Positions 1-10,602 of a stretch of DNA of 64,000 nt are shown here, piece by piece; positions within the stretch are counted from its first letter, which is position 1, and each line of letters begins with the position of its first letter. The translations under genes and the position numbers were made by a program. The notes beneath the pieces were generated by a model, which was given only the letters and a program-made list of their open reading frames with translations, did not search any database and had not been told where the DNA came from. The DNA lies in the NCBI GenBank assembly GCA_016946835.1, contig JACVTC010000232.1, forward strand, positions 47,501 to 111,500. Reading direction: 5' to 3'. This DNA comes from Neocallimastix lanati (nom. inval.) (lineage: Eukaryota > Neocallimastigomycota > Neocallimastigomycetes > Neocallimastigales > Neocallimastigaceae).

Positions 1-87
1 ACTTGGGGAAATGCAACATTTTAATACTACGCCACTTGGCGAAATGCAACCTGGCGAAATGCAATTTGGGGAAATGCAACTCTCCCA
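1..87. repeat. short imperfect repeat cut by window edge
   Basis: Four copies of a motif close to GG(C/G)GAAATGCAA occur in the first 87 bases, with irregular spacing. These are among the few GC-richer bases here. The array runs off the left edge, so its size is unknown. I see no gene in it. Confidence 0.6.
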
Positions 88-597
88 ATTAATTATACAA
101 TTATTACCAAAATTATTATAAAAAAATTAAAATAAATAAATTTTACTTAACCCTCAAAATCAAAAAGTCCACTTTTATTTTTATTTTTTTATAAGACTTT
201 TATTTATATATAAAATATTTATTTTAAAAAAAAATTAATATATATTAAAATGTTATTGTAATTTTTTTAAGCAATATAAACAATAAATATTTTTATTTAT
301 AATATTTTTATTTATTTTTTTGATGTAAATATAAAAATGATCAACAAAAAAAAGATACTATATTTATAATAAGTGTTGAAGTATTTAAACAGGTTTTAAT
401 AGATTTAATGATAATAACTAATATTAAAATAAAATTATTTATTTAAATATTTATTTAATTGTTTTAAAATTATTAAACCAAAGTAAATTTTAATTAAAAA
501 TAATAAGCTAGAAGCTATGAAAGAAAATTTTTTAATTATGAGGCATAGAAATACTTTGAAAAATAATTAAAATTTTCTCTAATAAAACTAAATAAAA
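88..597. other. AT-rich sequence, nothing recognised
   Basis: This stretch is almost pure A/T with short homopolymers. I see no open frame of note, no RNA gene and no LTR boundary. Confidence 0.6.
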
Positions 598-735
598 TAA
601 TAAATGATAAATAATAAATAATAAATAATAAATAATAAATAATAAATAATAAATAATAAATAATAAATAATAAAAATAAATAGTAAATAATAAATAATAA
701 AAATAAATAATAAAAATAAATAATAAAAATAAATA
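598..735. repeat. AATAAAT microsatellite
   Basis: AATAAAT/AAATAAT units are iterated with occasional extra A residues, then grade into A-rich sequence to about 810. This is a simple repeat with no coding signal. Confidence 0.8.
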
Positions 736-824
736 TAAATAAAAAGAATTTTTAAGAATTAAAAATAAAAAGAAGAAATAATTAAGAAAAATAAATTAAA
801 AAAAAAAAAATAAATTAAATAAAT

Positions 825-978
825 GCAAGCCATAATATAAACATAAATGTAAAAATAAAATATAATTATAACGATATTATAATATTCAAATAAGAAATTA
901 ATAAAAAATTAACCAGGCTTAATAAATACAAACTTAATTTTATATTTATATTTCATTTTTATATTTATTATGGCTTGC
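825..978. repeat. inverted repeat with 13-bp arms
   Basis: The arm GCAAGCCATAATA at 825-837 is exactly complementary to TATTATGGCTTGC at 966-978. The core AAGCCAT also recurs in the minisatellite that follows, so both probably derive from one ancestral repeat. No function is evident. Confidence 0.6.
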
Positions 979-1025
979 CAAATATTTTTAATTTAAATTT
1001 ATTTTAATATTTAAGAAAAATTTAT

Positions 1026-1325
1026 ATAAGCCATAATAACTACAAAATAAAATATAAAAATTAAATTAAAATAATTATATACAAGCCATCATAAATACAA
1101 CATAAATTGTAAATTAAATTAAAATAATTATATACAAGCCATCATAAATACAACATAAATTGTATAAATTAAATTAAAACAATTATACACAAGCCATCAT
1201 AAATACAACATAAATTGTATAAATTAAATTAAAACAATTATACACAAGCCATCATAAATACAACATAAATTGTATAAATTAAATTAAAATATTTACATAC
1301 AAGCCATCATAAATACAAAATAAAA
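1026..1325. repeat. minisatellite, about 55-bp unit
   Basis: About five head-to-tail copies of a roughly 55-bp unit are present, each containing AAGCCATCATAAATAC followed by ACATAAATTGTA and an A/T tail. Copies differ by small indels. Confidence 0.8.
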
Positions 1326-1384
1326 TAAATAGTAAATATTTTTTTATTATAAATTTTTTTATTTAAAATAATAATTTATTATAA

Positions 1385-1890
1385 AATGTATTTTAAAAAA
1401 AAAATTTTACATATACACTATGTATATATTTATCATATTTTAATTTTTTTTTTTATATATACATCATATTTTAATTTTTTTTTTTTTTTTTTTATATATA
1501 TCATATTTTAATTTTTTTTTTTTTTTTTTTTTTTTTTTATATATCATATTTTAATTTTTTTTTTTTTTTTTTTTTTTATATATCATATTTTAATTTTTTT
1601 TTTTTTTTTTATAAATCATATTTTAATTTTTTTTTTTTTTTTTTTTTTTTATATATCATATTTTAATTTTTTTTTTTTTTATAAATCATATTTTAATTTT
1701 TTTTATATAACATATTTTAATTTTTTTTTTTTTTTTATATATCATATTTTATTTTATTTTATTTTTTTTTATATATCATATTTTAATTTTTTTTTTTTTT
1801 TTTTTTTTTATATATCGTATTTTAATTTTTTTTTTTTTTTTTATATATCATATTTTAATTTTTTTTTTTTTTTATAAAGCATATTTTAAA
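1385..1890. repeat. T-tract minisatellite
   Basis: The motif ATATATCATATTTTAA followed by 8-25 T residues is iterated more than ten times. Unit length varies only with the T tract, which fits slippage. No coding potential. Confidence 0.8.
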
Positions 1891-2711
1891 GTTTTTGTAA
1901 TATCAGTTGTATTCTTTTAATATCAATTTTTTACTTAAAAACATTAATATACATAAATTTTACATAATATGATAATTTAATGCTATTTAATATATTGTTT
2001 TATATAATTAACTAAATAATATTAAATATTGTATAGACTTAACATAATTTATATTAATATAGTTATAATCATATTAATAGTATTTACGTTAATAGTCATC
2101 ATATATCCTTTAAAATTTATTAAATATACACTATTAATTTTTTTGGGACGTAATGCTCTATATTAATTATTTTTATAATATTTTATTTATTTTTATTTTA
2201 TTTTATTAATATTATTATTTTTCCTCCAAAAATTTATTTTTGTAAATTTTCCTATTTATATATGTTTTTAAAATTTAATTTAATATTTTTATACTATTTG
2301 ATTATTTTCCTAATTTTTATTTTATAATTTTTATACAATTTAATTGTTAATATAAATTGAATTAATATATTATACCTTAAAAATAATAAACAATATTTAT
2401 TTTAAATACATATTAAAAAAAAATAATTAAAAATATTTATTTTAAATACATATTATTTAGAAATGTTAGTAATTTAGAATTATTTAACTATTTTAGTTTA
2501 TTATTTACATAAATTAAAATACTAATTCTTAATTAAAAATATACTTTAATTTAATAATTTAATTGTTTGTTAAATAACTATCGTTATTTAATTACTTATT
2601 CATATAAACTAATAAAATATAAATTTAAATAATTTAAAAATTTTTTTTTTGATTAGGTTATTTTCTTAAATTTAAGAAATTCATATTTTTCTGAACGTAA
2701 CGTTTCATTTT
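1891..2711. other. AT-rich sequence, nothing recognised
   Basis: No gene or repeat is recognised. The last bases, just left of LTR J1, contain GAACGTAACGTTTCATTT. This loosely resembles the conserved ERNVH stretch at the 3' end of pol in neighbouring elements and may be an old remnant. Confidence 0.4.
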
Positions 2712-3365
2712 TGATACGGGCTGGGGTTGAAACACTAAGATATTCAAAACAAAAAAAAATAAATATTAACACATAACTATAAAAATAAATTTGGAAACAA
2801 GAAAAAATTAAATTTTAAAATATTCTTTATTTAAATTTAAAATTAAAATTATTTGTTCCCAGCATTAAAAAGAAAGAAATTTATTCTTCTTTTTATACTT
2901 TTATTTTAATACATTTTATTTATTATTAATATATTCTTTATAAAAAAAAAACTATTATAACTATTTTATTTTAATTTTAACTATTATTTTAAATTATTTT
3001 TTTTTAAAAAAAAATAACATTTATTAAATTAAAATATAAAAATTAATTTAGAGATTGTATCACGAAGGGCATTCCGGGCGGTAGCTTCTTCTTGATATTG
3101 TTTTCAGAGAGAGAATTATATAGAATTGATATTTTCTGTATTTTAGATATTTTTTATTATTGAAATTCTGTATTTTAGTTCATTTTTATTTTTAATAAAG
3201 ATTTAATTTATTTTTGATTTTTGATTTATTTTATTAGTTTATTTCAAAGGTTTAGAAAATATTATACAGAAACTTATAATTCTGTATTTTATATCAAATA
3301 TTTATTGAAATAGGTTTTTATTATTCTTAATATAAAAAATAAGAATTAGTAATGATTTAAATATT

Positions 3366-3665
3366 ATATAATTTTTAATAAGAATATTTAATAATAATTT
3401 TTATTATATTTAATATTAATAAAAGATTTTTATTAGAATATTTAATAATAATTTTTATTATATTTGATATTAATAAAAGATTTTAATAAGAATATTTAAT
3501 AATAATTTTTATTATATTTAATATTAATAAAAGAATTTTATAAGAATATTTAATAATAATTTTTATTATATTTAATATTAATAAAAGAAATTTATAAGAA
3601 TATTTAATAATAATTTTTATTATATTTGATATTAATAAAAGATTTTAATAAGAATATTTAATAAT
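3366..3665. repeat. tandem repeat inside LTR J1
   Basis: About five copies of a 54-60 bp unit built on TATTAATAAAAGATTTTAAT and AAGAATATTTAATAATAATT. The same array in J2 has about twice as many units, so it behaves as a length-variable repeat within the LTR. Confidence 0.75.
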
Positions 3666-3687
3666 AATTTTATTTTATTATTATTAA

Positions 3688-4345
3688 TGTTAAAGTTTTT
3701 AGATAATTTGGTCTTAACGATTAGGTCAAGATGCCAAATTATAGTAATTAATTAATAATTTGAATTTACTCTTATTTAAAACATATTGTTATTAGTAAAT
3801 TTTATAATTAAGTTTTTATTTAAAATATAAAATTTATTTAATTTTAATAATATTTTATTACATTATTATTTTATATAATTATTACTATAATTTAAATTAC
3901 AATAATCCTACAAAGGATTAATCAAAAGATTTAAACATGTATTAATATAAAATAATTAATTATTAAAATATTAATTATTAATATGAATATGCAATAGTAT
4001 TAATATAAGTTTGATATTGATAATATAAACTAAGATAATAATATAAATATTTAATACAAATAAAATATAAGAATATAATATTAACTAAATATTATATTTT
4101 ATAATTAAAATATAATATGTAGAAATTAATTTAATGACAATCACGTGTTTACATTATTTAATATATATTAATTTCAATATGTTAATAATATTTAGTCAAT
4201 TAGTTGGCCTAGACTAATTCCTAAATATTTTAATAAAGTTAATTTAATAATAATTATTATATATTATTATTCATTAAAATTTAAATAACTGAATTATTGA
4301 AATTGAAATTGAAATTGAAATTGAAATTCAGTTATTATCTTAACA
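3688..4345 (-). mobile_element. nested solo LTR H1 (element-B-related family)
   Basis: It starts TGTTAAAG, ends CTTAACA and is flanked by a perfect 5-bp target duplication ATTAA (3683-3687 and 4346-4350). J2 shows the uninterrupted target. Read on the minus strand, its start (TGTTAAGATAATAACTGAAT then AATTTCAATTTC) resembles the start of the element B LTR, so I place it in the same family, reversed. A second copy is H2 at 58801-59458. Confidence 0.85.
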
Positions 4346-4399
4346 ATTAAGAGTATTTAATAGGAAATACAAGGTATTTAGTGACACCTCGTATCATTT

Positions 4400-5826
4400 T
4401 GATACGGGCTGGGGTTGAAACACTAAGATATTCATAACAAAAAAAAAAAATAAATATTAACACATAACTATAAAAATAAATTTGGAAACATGAAAAAAAA
4501 ATTAAATTTTAAAATATTCTTTATTTAAATTTAAAATTAAAATTATTTGTTCCCAGCATTAAAAAGAAAGAAATTTATTCTTCTTTTTATACTTTTATTT
4601 TAATACATTTTATTTATTATTAATATATTCTTTATAAAAAAAACTATTATAATTATTTTATTTTAATTTTTAACTATTATTTTAAATTATTTTTTTTAAA
4701 AAAAAAATAACATTTATTAAATTAAAATATAAAAAATTAATTTAGAGATTGTATCACGAAGGGCATTCCGGGCGGTAGCTTCTTCTTGATATTGTTTTTC
4801 AGAGAGAGAATTATAGAGAATTGATATTTTCTGTATTTTAGATCATTTTTATTATTGGAATTCTTCTGTATTTTAGTTCATTTTTATTTTAAACTAGATT
4901 TAATTTATTTTTGATTTTTTTGTTTTATTTTTAGTTTATTTCAAAGGTTTAGAAAATATTATACAGAAACTTATAATTCTGTATTTTATATCAAATATTT
5001 ATTGAAATAGGTTTTTATTATTTTTAATATAAAAAATAAGAATTAGTAATGATTTAAATATTATATAATTTTTAATAAGAATATTTAGTAATAATTTTTA
5101 TTATATTTAATATTAATAAAATATTTAATAATTATTTTTATTAGATTTGATATTAATAAAATATTTAATAATTATTTTTATTAGATTTGATATTAATAAA
5201 AGATTTTAATAAGAATATTTAATAATAATTTTTATTATATTTGATATTAATAAATGATTTTAATAAGAATATTTAATAATAATTTTTATTAGATTTGATA
5301 TTAATAAAAGATTTTTATTAGAATATTTAATAATAATTTTTATTATATTTGATATTAATAAAAGATTTTAATAAGAATATTTAATAATAATTTTTATTAT
5401 ATTTGATATTAATAAAAGATTTTAGTAAGAATATTTAATAATAATTTTTATTATATTTAATAAAGAAATTTATAAGAATATTTAATAATAATTTTATTAT
5501 ATTTAATATTAATAAAAGAAATTTATAAGAATATTTAATAATAGTTTTTATTATATTTGATATTAATAAAGGAAATTAATAAGAATATTTAATAATAATT
5601 TTTATTATATTTGATATTAATAAAGGAAATTAATAAGAATATTTAATAATAATTTTTATTATATTTGATATTAATAAAAGATTTTAATAGGAATATTTAA
5701 TAATAAATTTTATTATATTTGATATTAATAAAAGATTTTAATAGGAATATTTAATAATAATTTTATTTTATTATTATTAAGAGTATTTAATAGGAAATAC
5801 AAGGTATTTAGTGACACCCCGTATCA
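4400..5826. mobile_element. solo LTR J2
   Basis: Same termini as J1 (TGATACGGGC and CCCCGTATCA) and uninterrupted. It holds an expanded internal tandem array. It is preceded by TTT and followed by ATTT, then the next LTR. No coding sequence is linked to it in this window. Confidence 0.75.
5091..5765. repeat. expanded tandem array inside LTR J2
   Basis: Roughly twelve units of the 54-60 bp AAGAATATTTAATAATAATT repeat seen in J1, with single-base and small-indel differences. The copy-number difference explains most of the length difference between J1 and J2. Confidence 0.75.
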
Positions 5827-5830
5827 ATTT

Positions 5831-6802
5831 TGATTTATACCTAATATTCTTAATCTACAAAAATTAAATTTTGTAGAAGTGAATAAAAGGATAAATACTG
5901 AATAAAATTGATTTAAGAAATTTAAAAAAAATAAATATGTTTTATTATTAAACACAAAAATGTTTTATTAAAAAAAATTTATTTTTATTTTAATATTAAT
6001 CTTTATTTATTTAATAATTAATTTTGTTTAAATTAATAAAATAATTGTTAAAACTAATAAAATAATAAAATGAAATATTTATTATTTATACTAATTTATT
6101 TTAAATTTTAATAATAAAATTGATTATTAATAACTAATAAAATATATAATAATTTATCAAAATAATTAATAATCATAAAAATTGATTATTAAAAACTAAT
6201 AAAATATCTATAATAATTTATTAAATAATTAATAATAAAGAATAATTTATAAGAAATATTTACATGTTTTTATATTTTTCTTTGATTTTAAACTATTTAC
6301 ATTAAAAATAATAAAATTAATAAAAGAGAAATAAAGAATAATTTATTATTAAATTAAACAATATTTACAATTAAAATGTTAATAAAGATGAGTTTTTAAA
6401 ATGTTATTTTAATTACAATTTGTTTATAAAAGTTGAGTTATAAAATAAATAAAATAATCATTATTTTAAATAAAAGTAACTTAAAAATTATTTAACTAGT
6501 TAATTTTAATTTTGAGATGTTTATAAGTTTGTTTATTTGTTATTTATAATTTATTAAATTTGTTTATTATTTTGTTTATTTGTAGTCTTAGAAAAATATT
6601 ATTTATTAATTTATTTTAGTTTTTAATTAAAATTATTAATGATTAATTAATTATTATTATTTTATTTTAATTATTTTTATTTAATTAAATTTTCTTTAAT
6701 ATGGATTTAATTTTTTTTTAGAATGAATTAAATTTTGGGTAAAGTTAGACAAGAATTTGTTCTTTATTATTTATTTTAATTTAATAATCTTGTTATTTAT
6801 CA
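5831..6802 (-). mobile_element. solo LTR L1
   Basis: It begins TGATTTATACC and ends TTGTTATTTATCA. A close second copy is L2 at 41390-42431. It shares with the element C LTR the right end TTATTTATCA and a block whose minus-strand reading has a TATA box, so it is probably a C-related LTR in minus orientation. It is flanked on the left by ATTT. Confidence 0.75.
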
Positions 6803-7297
6803 AATTGTAAGAATCTATAATTATTTTGTTAAAAATAATTATATTTTCTTAGTTAGGTTATAATTAATATAACTTTTATTTAACTCATATTTCATTTATA
6901 CAATTAATTATAATTAATAATTTATTTAATTATATATTAAAATTTTATTTAGTTTAATATTAAAAATTTATTTAATTAAATAATTTTTATGCATTTAAAA
7001 TAATATTAAATTTATTTAATTATTCACTTAATTATTAAATTTATTAGTTTTAGTTTTCTCTCACTTATTAAATCATAAACTAAAACACTATTCTGTATTT
7101 TATCATGTATTCTGTATTCTATCATGTATTCTGTATTGTATTAATCATGTATTTTATTATTAATGTATTGTTTTATATTTTTTATGTAAAGTTCTATAAA
7201 ATAGAACTAAATAGATTAAATTTTAAATTTTATGATCGAAATAATTTTCATTATTTTATTCTTTTATTTTCGATCATTATATTAGATTAAGTAATCG

Positions 7298-7353
7298 GTT
7301 AATTAAGGTTTTTCCAATTACTTCTTAAAAGTAATCGGTTTTACTTAATTAAC
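7298..7353 (+). promoter_or_regulatory. ENE-like U-rich internal-loop hairpin in LTR D1
   Basis: The outer stem GTTAATTAAG/CTTAATTAAC is 10 bp. It opens into an internal loop with GTTTTT on the 5' side and TTTTA on the 3' side, then closes on an inner stem CCAATTACTT/AAGTAATCGG with one mismatch. The layout resembles RNA elements that clasp poly(A) (ENE). It lies upstream of the TATA box, so it would be transcribed only at the 3' end of element RNA. The function is inference; the pairing is seen directly. Confidence 0.6.
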
Positions 7354-7389
7354 GCGATGATCGATATGGATAGAATATCGATCAAAAAA

Positions 7390-7444
7390 CTTATCTAGGT
7401 TTTTCTTCTAGTCTTTTCCTAGATAAGAGATTTGTTAAGATTAG
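7390..7444 (+). promoter_or_regulatory. U3 H-type pseudoknot in LTR D1
   Basis: The hairpin CTTATCTAGG/CCTAGATAAG has an 18-nt pyrimidine-rich loop. Its CTAGTCTT (7408-7415) pairs with AAGATTAG at 7437-7444 through eight pairs, one of them a G-U wobble. Homologous structures with different stem sequences occur in LTRs A, D2-D5 and both G LTRs. Confidence 0.65.
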
Positions 7445-7811
7445 AACCCCTTTTGATTTTAACCTTATTTTGACAAAAAAGTATAAATAATGCTCTTGAG
7501 TTCTCTTTGAGAAATCAAGAGTTATTATTATAACAATTATAATATAATAATAATAACAATAAGTTTTAACATTTAAAATTTTTAATAAATAATAAAACAA
7601 ATTATTTTAATAAAACAAATTTTATAATTAAAACTTTTCCTTATCAATTTTAGTGTTTCGTCTATTATAATTCGTTATAATAAACTCGATAATTAGAAAG
7701 AACCATAGGTAAGTATGATTCTTTTCTAAACCTTTAATATTAGCAGTTAGAGCTAATATTAATGATTAATAATTTAATTATAATTTTTTAATTAAATTAT
7801 TACACAAATTT

Positions 7812-8483
7812 TGGTACAGGACTTTTCATTTATTTATTTTCAATAATAATATATTCTAATTAATTCTAATTAAACTTATTTATTTATTTCCGAATATTAT
7901 CTAAACTAATTAAACTCAACATTAATATTCTAATGTTTTTAAATATTAACTAAGCTCTCTTTTATTTTATTTTATTTTAAACCCCTTAACTAACTTAATT
8001 ATTATTTAAACTTAAAACTATTATATTAACAACACAGCTTAACACTAAATTAAAACACCCTTAATTTATTTTACCTTATTTTATTCTAAAATTTAATTTA
8101 TAAAATTTGAGAGAGAGTTTTTAATATTTTTTGATTTTACAAGTTATTTATAGAATTTAATGAAGTTTTTTAATTGGTTCAAATAAATTTTTAATTAATT
8201 AAAATAAAATATAAAAAATAATAAAATAATATATAAAAATAATAAAAATTAAAGTAAAAATAAAAGTAAAAGTAAAAATAAAAATAAAAATATAAAATAA
8301 AAATAAAATATAAGATAAAAATAATATAATAAAAATTAAAATAAAAATAAAGTAAAAGTAAAAATACAAATAAAAATTTAAAATAAAAATAAAGATATAA
8401 AATAAAAATAATATAAAAGAAATAAAAACAAATATAAAATAATAAATTCAATAATATAAGCAATATTAGATTGTTCCGTATCA
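7812..8483 (-). mobile_element. solo LTR K1
   Basis: It begins TGGTACAGGAC and ends GATTGTTCCGTATCA, and is flanked by a 4-bp duplication ATTT (7808-7811 and 8484-8487). A near-identical copy is K2 at 9091-9764. The minus-strand start TGATACGGAACAATC equals the start of the LTR that follows the pol remnant at 8700, so K1 is in minus orientation relative to that element. Confidence 0.85.
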
Positions 8484-8683
8484 ATTTTGTATTAGTACAA
8501 CTAATAAATCGAAGAAAACTTGACCCATTTTTCCTTGGACCAATGAAGATAGTTAAAAAACAATTTAATACTGTTACCTTGTGTGATCCGCTCACTAATG
8601 AAATTGCAGAACGTAATGTCCATTTAAAAAATATTGTTCCATATAAGTTATGTGAAATAGAGACTTCAGGGACGAAGTCCTAA
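8484..8683 (+). pseudogene. 3' remnant of a Ty3/Gypsy pol (integrase C-terminus)
   Basis: About 65 codons remain of an integrase C-terminal GPY/F-type module. KLDPFFLGPMKIV is followed by FNTVTL, ERNVHLKNIVPY and a stop at 8681-8683. The homologous stretch of element C has SKLNPYFYGPYKVV and RNVHIKNVFPY. Everything upstream is missing, replaced by solo LTR K1, so this is a truncated fragment. It is followed directly by a polypurine tract and an LTR in the same orientation. Confidence 0.8.
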
Positions 8684-8770
8684 CTCAACGGGGGCATCTT
8701 GATACGGAACAATCTAATATTGCTTATATTATTGAATTTATTATTTTATATTTGTTTTTATTTTTTTTTA

Positions 8771-8775
<5 letters not shown>
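8684..8775 (+). mobile_element. polypurine tract and start of a K-family 3' LTR
   Basis: ACGGGGGCATCT precedes TGATACGG at 8700, the usual tract/LTR junction for this group. The next 75 bases match the reverse complement of the K1/K2 ends, then diverge at an ATT microsatellite. An imperfect inverted repeat GACTTC/GAAGTC spans the end of the coding region just before the tract. Confidence 0.65.
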
Positions 8776-8804
<29 letters not shown>

Positions 8805-8964
8805 TTTATAACTCACTATTACTACTATCACTATTATATATAAATATATTTATTAAAATTCTACACACTAAATTAATTATTATTCAATTATTTATTACTT
8901 TAACTATATTTTATTCTTTCAATTTATAAAATTTCTTATATTATTGTTATTATTAATTTATACT

Positions 8965-9015
<51 letters not shown>

Positions 9016-9090
9016 GTCTATTCTAAATTATTGAATTAATTATTTTCATATTATTATTGTCTTGTCCTGCATAGCTCGCCAAAATTTTTA
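8776..9090. other. unassigned AT-rich segment with long T tract
   Basis: It contains an ATT microsatellite and a T tract of about 40 bases (8970-9010). The last 20-30 bases (TCCTGCATAGCTCGCC) are GC-richer. If K2, A and C1 are removed, this end joins the sequence just upstream of tRNA-Leu, so it may be native tRNA flank. That is inference. Confidence 0.4.
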
Positions 9091-9764
9091 TGGTACAGGA
9101 CTTTTCATTTATTTATTTTCAATAATAATATATTCTAATTAATTCTAATTAAACTTATTTATTTATCCCCGAATTTATCTAAATTAATTAAACTCAACAT
9201 TAATATTCTAATGTTTTTAAATATTAACTAAGCTCTCTTTTATTTTATTTTAAACCCCTTAACTAACTTAATTATTATTTAAACTTAAAACTATTATATT
9301 AACAACACAGCTTAACACTAAATTAAAACACCCTTAATTTATTTTACCTTATTTTATTCTAAAATTTAATTTATAAAATTCGAGAGAGAGTTTTTTAATA
9401 TTTTTTTGATTTTACAAGTTATTTATAGAATTTAATGAAGTTTTTTAATTGGTTCAAATAAATTTTTAATTAATTAAAATAAAATAATGTATAAAAAATA
9501 ATAAAATAATATATAAAAATAATAAAAATTAAAGTAAAAATAAAAGTAAAAGTAAAAATAAAAATAAAAATATAAAATAAAAATAAAATATAAGATAAAA
9601 ATAATATAATAAAAATTAAAATAAAAATAAAGTAAAAGTAAAAATACAAATAAAAATTTAAAATAAAAATAAAGATATAAAATAAAAATAATATAAAAAA
9701 AAATAAAAACAAATATAAAATAATAAATTCAATAATATAAGCAATATTAGATTGTTCCGTATCA
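9091..9764 (-). mobile_element. solo LTR K2
   Basis: Near-identical to K1, from TGGTACAGGAC to CCGTATCA. The left flank TTTTA (9086-9090) equals the first five bases found upstream of tRNA-Leu once A and C1 are removed. That would be a 5-bp duplication and would place the original insertion 15 bp before the tRNA. Confidence 0.8.
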
Positions 9765-10144
9765 ATTTGTAAAGAATTATAATTATTATTCAAAATAATT
9801 ATTATTCTTTATTAAAAAATTAATATTTAAAGTTTATTATTTTATAAAATTTTATGAATAATTTTATTAATTATGTCACATAGTAATTATTAATTAATGT
9901 TATTGTTTTAAAATTAAATTAAATTATCAATAATTAATATATTAAATTATAATAATGTATTATTGTATTAAAATAATGTTAAATTCTATTTAATTAAGAA
10001 AAATTAAATTGTATTAAAATGATAATTTTATTTAATCAAGAAATAATTAAATTATATTATTTCTTGGACTTTTAATTAAGATAATTAAAAGAATTAATTA
10101 TTTAATTATACTTGTGATTAAATATTAATAAAATTAATATATAA

Positions 10145-10190
10145 TTAGTTAATAAGTTTTCTCCCTTATTCGGGTTTTCTTATTAACTAA
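10145..10190 (+). promoter_or_regulatory. ENE-like U-rich internal-loop hairpin, LTR A
   Basis: A perfect 12-bp outer stem (TTAGTTAATAAG/CTTATTAACTAA) encloses TTTTCT on one side and TTTT on the other. It closes on CCC/GGG with a 6-base loop. The same architecture with different stem sequences is found in D1-D5 and the G 5' LTR. A second copy is in the 3' LTR at 15168-15213, where it would lie in the 3' UTR of the element mRNA. Confidence 0.6.
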
Positions 10191-10220
10191 AGATTGATGT
10201 AATTAAACACCAATCGAGAT

Positions 10221-10276
10221 CTATCTAGTTTTTTCTTCTAATCTTTTTCTAGATAGAGATAATTTTCCAAGATTAG
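10221..10276 (+). promoter_or_regulatory. U3 H-type pseudoknot, LTR A
   Basis: The stem CTATCTAG/CTAGATAG carries a 20-base U-rich loop. Its CTAATCTT (10238-10245) is complementary to AAGATTAG at 10269-10276. The copy in the 3' LTR is at 15244-15299. See the findings for the covariation. Confidence 0.65.
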
Positions 10277-10288
10277 AAATCAAATTAA

Positions 10289-10335
10289 TATAAATAGGAC
10301 TCTTGATTCTTCTAAAAATAATCAAGAGTTATTAT
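10289..10335 (+). promoter_or_regulatory. element A core promoter and predicted RNA start
   Basis: TATAAATA at 10289-10296 lies 35 bp upstream of AAGAGTTATTAT (10324-10335). That 12-mer is exactly complementary to the first 12 bases after the LTR, so it is the predicted 5' end of the transcript in a Tf1-like self-priming scheme. A CTCTTGATT/AATCAAGAG hairpin overlaps the predicted start. Confidence 0.6.
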
Positions 10336-10602
10336 TATAAGAAATTATAATAATTAACACAAATATTTTAAAATTACTTTTAAATAAAAAATTTTTATAA
10401 TAAAATAATTTCTAAAATTCTCTTAACCTACTTTTAGTGTTGTTTATTATAATCTTATAATAAACTCTAAGTTTTTAAATTTTCGTTTTCAATTTTTATA
10501 TTATATTTTTTAATTTTATCTCAATTAATAATATTTTTTATTATTAATTGAAGAAAGAATTAATTATTAATATAATTAAATATTTTTAATTAATTCTTTA
10601 CA

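Larger units (their letters stand above)
2712..4396. mobile_element. solo LTR J1, split by nested LTR H1
   Basis: The LTR begins TGATACGGGCTGGGG and ends CCTCGTATCA, giving near-inverted termini TGATACG/CGTATCA. It is nearly identical to J2 (4400-5826) apart from a nested 658-bp LTR at 3688-4345 and fewer internal tandem units. Only TTT separates it from J2 and there is no internal coding region, so this is a solo LTR or a collapsed element. Orientation is uncertain. Confidence 0.75.
6806..7804 (+). mobile_element. solo LTR D1 with perfect target duplication
   Basis: It runs from TGTAAGAATC to AAATTATTACA and is flanked by perfect CAAAT repeats (6801-6805 and 7805-7809). It is the reverse-oriented relative of D2, D4 and D5. 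A TATA box, TATAAATA, lies at 7482-7489, upstream of an AAGAGTTATTAT segment. By analogy with element A that segment marks the start of R. It carries the U-rich hairpin and pseudoknot annotated separately. Confidence 0.9.
9768..10602 (+). mobile_element. element A 5' LTR
   Basis: It starts TGTAAAGAATTA and ends TAATTCTTTACA, 12-bp inverted termini. It matches the 3' LTR (14791-15580 plus 22637-22680) almost perfectly. The left flank is CAATT and the right flank of the whole element is CATTT, a one-mismatch target duplication. TATAAATA lies at 10289-10296 and the predicted RNA start at 10324. U3 holds the structures annotated at 10145 and 10221. Confidence 0.9.

Noticed and set aside
1026-1325. 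CRISPR-like direct repeats
   Set aside because: Units abut without unique spacers and the context is eukaryotic; it is an ordinary minisatellite.
7391-7600. 69-residue frame repeated at 60194-60403
   Set aside because: It lies inside LTRs D1 and D5 across the TATA box and pseudoknot; its conservation is explained by LTR copy identity.
8191-9793. Minus-strand frames rich in F, Y and I over LTRs K1 and K2
   Set aside because: The same low-complexity LTR sequence gives similar frames at both copies; there are no domains and the strand and position match the LTR exactly.
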